Under the pieces are notes generated by a model, which saw only the letters and a list, made by a program, of their open reading frames with translations, did not search any database and was not told where the DNA came from. This document shows, piece after piece, positions 4,955 to 6,455 of a stretch of 6,455 nt of DNA. Every line of letters begins with the position of its first letter. Position 1 is the stretch's first letter. Both the position numbers and the translations under genes were made by a program. This DNA is from Prochlorococcus marinus str. MIT 9215 (GTDB lineage Bacteria > Cyanobacteriota > Cyanobacteriia > PCC-6307 > Cyanobiaceae), in the NCBI GenBank assembly GCA_949486985.1, contig CATBLW010000274.1, positions 1 to 6,455 of the forward strand. Direction: 5' to 3'.

Positions 4955-5931
4955 TCAGCAGACTGAAGAGCTCCTCCACAACTTGATCCATGGCCTGCGG
5001 TGCAGCCATAACAATGAGAATCAACAGAAATGGATTGACCTGCCATTGGAAAGTGTGAAGACAAAAGATCACTCAGGTGAAGCAACTGACCTTTTGGCTG
5101 AAGCCTTAACTGTTGATTAAAGTCACAATCAAACAAATTACCCTGCCAATCAACGCTTAACAAACTCCTGCACATAACAGTGCTCAAATTTTCAGAGTTG
5201 TGTGATGCCACAAGTAAATGCTGGTAGCTATTCAACTCGCCCTTGAATGCAAGTTGATCGGCAAATCGTTTAATTGGCATGTTGGCCAATGTAAACAAAC
5301 TTGTAAACTGGATCCCATAACGCTCATCAAGCTCCTTTCTATAAGCAGCCTCAAGCTCTGCCTGTGGAGGAGGAAGCTGAGCACCCTGGGGATTAAAGAC
5401 CAGGTTCAATACCAATGAATGATCTGGTTGGCCATAGCCAAGTTGATTCAACTGACGCAATCCAAATAGGCTACGTTCAAAAACACCCTTACCCCTCTGC
5501 TGATCAACATTCTCAGCCTGATAACAAGGAAGAGAGGCAACCACAGTCACCTGATGGTCAGCGAGAAACGCAGCGAGATCTTGCTGACCGGGTTCAGAAA
5601 GGATCGTGAGATTGCAACGGTCGATGACCTCAACATCAAGCTTTCTGACTTCAGACACCAAATCCCTGAAACGCGGATGCAGCTCAGGCGCGCCTCCTGT
5701 CAAGTCAAGACAAGGAAGCTTGTGGCGTAGAAGCACCCTAGGGATCAGATCAATGATGGCTGGCTCCATCATCTCCTTGCGATTAGGACCAGCATTCACA
5801 TGGCAATGAGCACAACTCTGATTGCAGCGATAACCGAGATTGACCTGGAGCGTTCTCAGCTCATCCCTGCGCAAATCAGGGAAAACGGGATACTGTATCG
5901 CTTCATTTTTTAGCTCAACTGCTGAAACCAC
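4951..5931 (-). CDS. arsS: Arsenosugar biosynthesis radical SAM protein ArsS
   Basis: Cytoplasmic radical SAM enzyme of 326 aa, the usual ArsS length. ArsS acts after ArsM arsenic methylation and joins a 5'-deoxyadenosyl group to dimethylated arsenic on the way to arsenosugars. The radical SAM cluster motif CxxxCxxC is at Cys36, Cys40 and Cys43 (CNQSCAHC), preceded by LQVNLGYR. GGAPELHP at 79-86 is the SAM-binding GGE-like motif. The C-terminal DUF3641 region has MCRSLLSVDWQGNLFDCDFNQ (Cys254, Cys269) and the closing CYGCTAGHGSSCGGA (Cys307, Cys310, Cys318), which probably binds a second iron-sulphur cluster. Some relatives carry selenocysteine, but only Cys codons appear here. The start is GTG at 5931; an in-frame TAA lies at 5958-5956 and no ATG occurs between. 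Its TAG overlaps the TAA of the SepF-like gene. No arsM is visible within the window. Confidence 0.9.
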   Translation of the reverse strand: MVSAVELKNEAIQYPVFPDLRRDELRTLQVNLGYRCNQSCAHCHVNAGPNRKEMMEPAIIDLIPRVLLRHKLPCLDLTGGAPELHPRFRDLVSEVRKLDVEVIDRCNLTILSEPGQQDLAAFLADHQVTVVASLPCYQAENVDQQRGKGVFERSLFGLRQLNQLGYGQPDHSLVLNLVFNPQGAQLPPPQAELEAAYRKELDERYGIQFTSLFTLANMPIKRFADQLAFKGELNSYQHLLVASHNSENLSTVMCRSLLSVDWQGNLFDCDFNQQLRLQPKGQLLHLSDLLSSHFPMAGQSISVDSHCYGCTAGHGSSCGGALQSAD

Positions 5932-5971
5932 AGATGCAACAGGAATAGAGACACATTAGTTCTCAATCTAA

Positions 5972-5992
5972 CGAAGCGAGACAAAAGCTTCG
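5972..5992. repeat. 6-bp inverted repeat upstream of arsS
   Basis: CGAAGC (5972-5977) and GCTTCG (5987-5992) are perfect reverse complements with a 9-nt spacer, centred about 50 bp before the arsS GTG. The position would suit an operator or a 5' leader hairpin. No regulator can be named; it does not resemble an ArsR site that I can recognise. Confidence 0.3.
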
Positions 5993-6048
5993 CCACCTAG
6001 CCGCAAAGCGATGACTTTAAAAAAAAGGATATCTAACAATACGGACAG

Positions 6049-6060
6049 GAAAATATTTTC
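6049..6060. repeat. 12-bp perfect palindrome GAAAATATTTTC
   Basis: The twelve bases read the same on both strands. Lacking a loop, it is more like a protein-binding site than a hairpin. On the minus strand it precedes, by about 22 nt, the T8 run at 6026-6019, which is too far for a standard intrinsic terminator. Confidence 0.3.
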
Positions 6061-6107
6061 ATCGGATAAAGACTAGAAGAAAAGATCAAAACAAATACAA
6101 CCGCAAA

Positions 6108-6159
6108 CAATATCGACAAGCAATATTGACAAACAAGATCGACAAACAAGAGCCACAAA
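6108..6159. repeat. Four contiguous 13-bp tandem repeats
   Basis: The units are CAATATCGACAAG, CAATATTGACAAA, CAAGATCGACAAA and CAAGAGCCACAAA, directly abutting with no gaps. Units 1 and 2 differ at two positions, units 2 and 3 at two, and units 3 and 4 at three. The 13-base period does not preserve reading frame, so the array is non-coding. It may be a cluster of protein-binding sites or a product of slippage in low-complexity DNA. Confidence 0.75.
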
Positions 6160-6172
6160 GAAAGGCGCTGTA

Positions 6173-6195
6173 TTTATTCGCTGTCTACGAATAAA
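6173..6195. repeat. Perfect 8-bp inverted repeat with 7-nt spacer
   Basis: TTTATTCG (6173-6180) and CGAATAAA (6188-6195) are exact reverse complements around CTGTCTA. It starts 14 bp after the 13-bp repeat array and lies 122 bp beyond the stop of the 6318 gene. It could be an operator or an RNA hairpin; no T-run follows on either strand, so a classic terminator is unlikely. Confidence 0.4.
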
Positions 6196-6317
6196 GTAAC
6201 GGAACAAAATACTAACGCCAACGCAACAACAGACTCAAAGGGATTACAGAAAAGGGGCAAAGAAACAAATCACTCGAACGATACGACCAACAATCAATTA
6301 ACAACTAAGATCATCAA

Positions 6318-6455
6318 CTATCTAGAGCAGGCGATTGAAAGACTTTTAAACCATTCAATGTAATCAGCCGGTCCCCCAGGAACCAGAACATCAATATGCA
6401 AGGGATCTTCCGGGTCAGTAATTCCATCAAGGGTTCCATCAGAAAGATTAGGTCG
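6318..6455 (-). CDS. 3' end of an unrecognised gene (partial)
   Basis: The frame enters from the right edge and closes at TAG (6320-6318), giving the last 45 residues of a protein whose start lies outside the window. The visible part is acidic and Pro/Gly-rich (SDGTLDGITDPEDPLHIDVL, then VPGGPADYIEWFKSL and a short SIACSR tail). It is more GC-rich than the spacer beside it and uses codons like its neighbours, so I take it as real. I do not recognise the family, and it is too short for motif-based assignment. It is on the same strand as arsS but 386 bp upstream of it, so an operon with arsS is unlikely. Confidence 0.6.
   Translation of the reverse strand, partial: RPNLSDGTLDGITDPEDPLHIDVLVPGGPADYIEWFKSLSIACSR

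Larger units (their letters stand above)
5932..6317. other. T-poor, A-rich intergenic spacer
   Basis: This 386-bp gap separates two minus-strand genes and has no plausible ORF. The plus strand is rich in A and C and poor in T: T is 7 of 60 at 6061-6120 and 11 of 100 at 6201-6300 by hand count. It holds a 6-bp dyad at 5972-5992, an 8-base A-run at 6019-6026, a 12-bp palindrome at 6049-6060, four 13-bp tandem repeats at 6108-6159 and an 8-bp dyad at 6173-6195. The arsS promoter and the end of the 6318 gene transcript should lie here, but neither could be placed with confidence. Confidence 0.7.

Noticed and set aside
5218..5809. Three plus-strand frames across arsS
   Set aside because: They lie wholly inside a well-supported radical SAM gene on the other strand and have no family-like features.

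Overview
The window looks like picocyanobacterial chromosome, most likely marine Synechococcus or a related Prochlorococcus. The reasons are the family content: an imelysin/IrpA-type lipoprotein, two DUF3721 proteins (a family I know mainly from cyanobacteria), a cyanobacterial-style Fur regulator, and an arsenosugar-type radical SAM protein. GTG starts and weak Shine-Dalgarno sites also fit. The species call is inference. No rRNA, tRNA, CRISPR array, insertion sequence or prophage gene was seen.

Layout. Positions 1-583 are AT-rich and gene-free, with several short dyads. A plus-strand pair follows: an imelysin-family lipoprotein (584-1600) and a two-haem DHOR/DUF1111 cytochrome (1660-2979), 59 bp apart and probably co-transcribed. 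A Fur-family regulator (3091-3576) follows on the same strand. It converges, 16 bp away, on a minus-strand pair: an 88-aa exported DUF3721 protein (4105-4371), then a 171-aa protein (3593-4108) whose start overlaps the previous stop as ATGA. The 171-aa protein joins seven decapeptide repeats to a second DUF3721 domain. A 99-aa SepF-like protein (4655-4954, plus) ends tail-to-tail with arsS (4951-5931, minus), their stop codons overlapping. Next comes a 386-bp T-poor spacer with four contiguous 13-bp repeats. The 3' part of an unrecognised minus-strand gene (6318-6455) ends the window.

How the genes may fit together. Imelysin plus DHOR is a recurrent pair in iron-responsive loci of other bacteria, and the adjacent Fur makes an iron-related envelope module the simplest reading. 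The two DUF3721 proteins carry Cys/His-rich, metal-ligand-like C-termini and face this module, but no functional link can be shown from sequence. The SepF-like and ArsS proteins appear unrelated to it. The most unusual items are the decapeptide-repeat/DUF3721 fusion, a possible 8-codon leader ORF that would hand ribosomes to the DUF3721 pair through a second ATGA overlap, the stand-alone SepF core, and the 13-bp tandem array.
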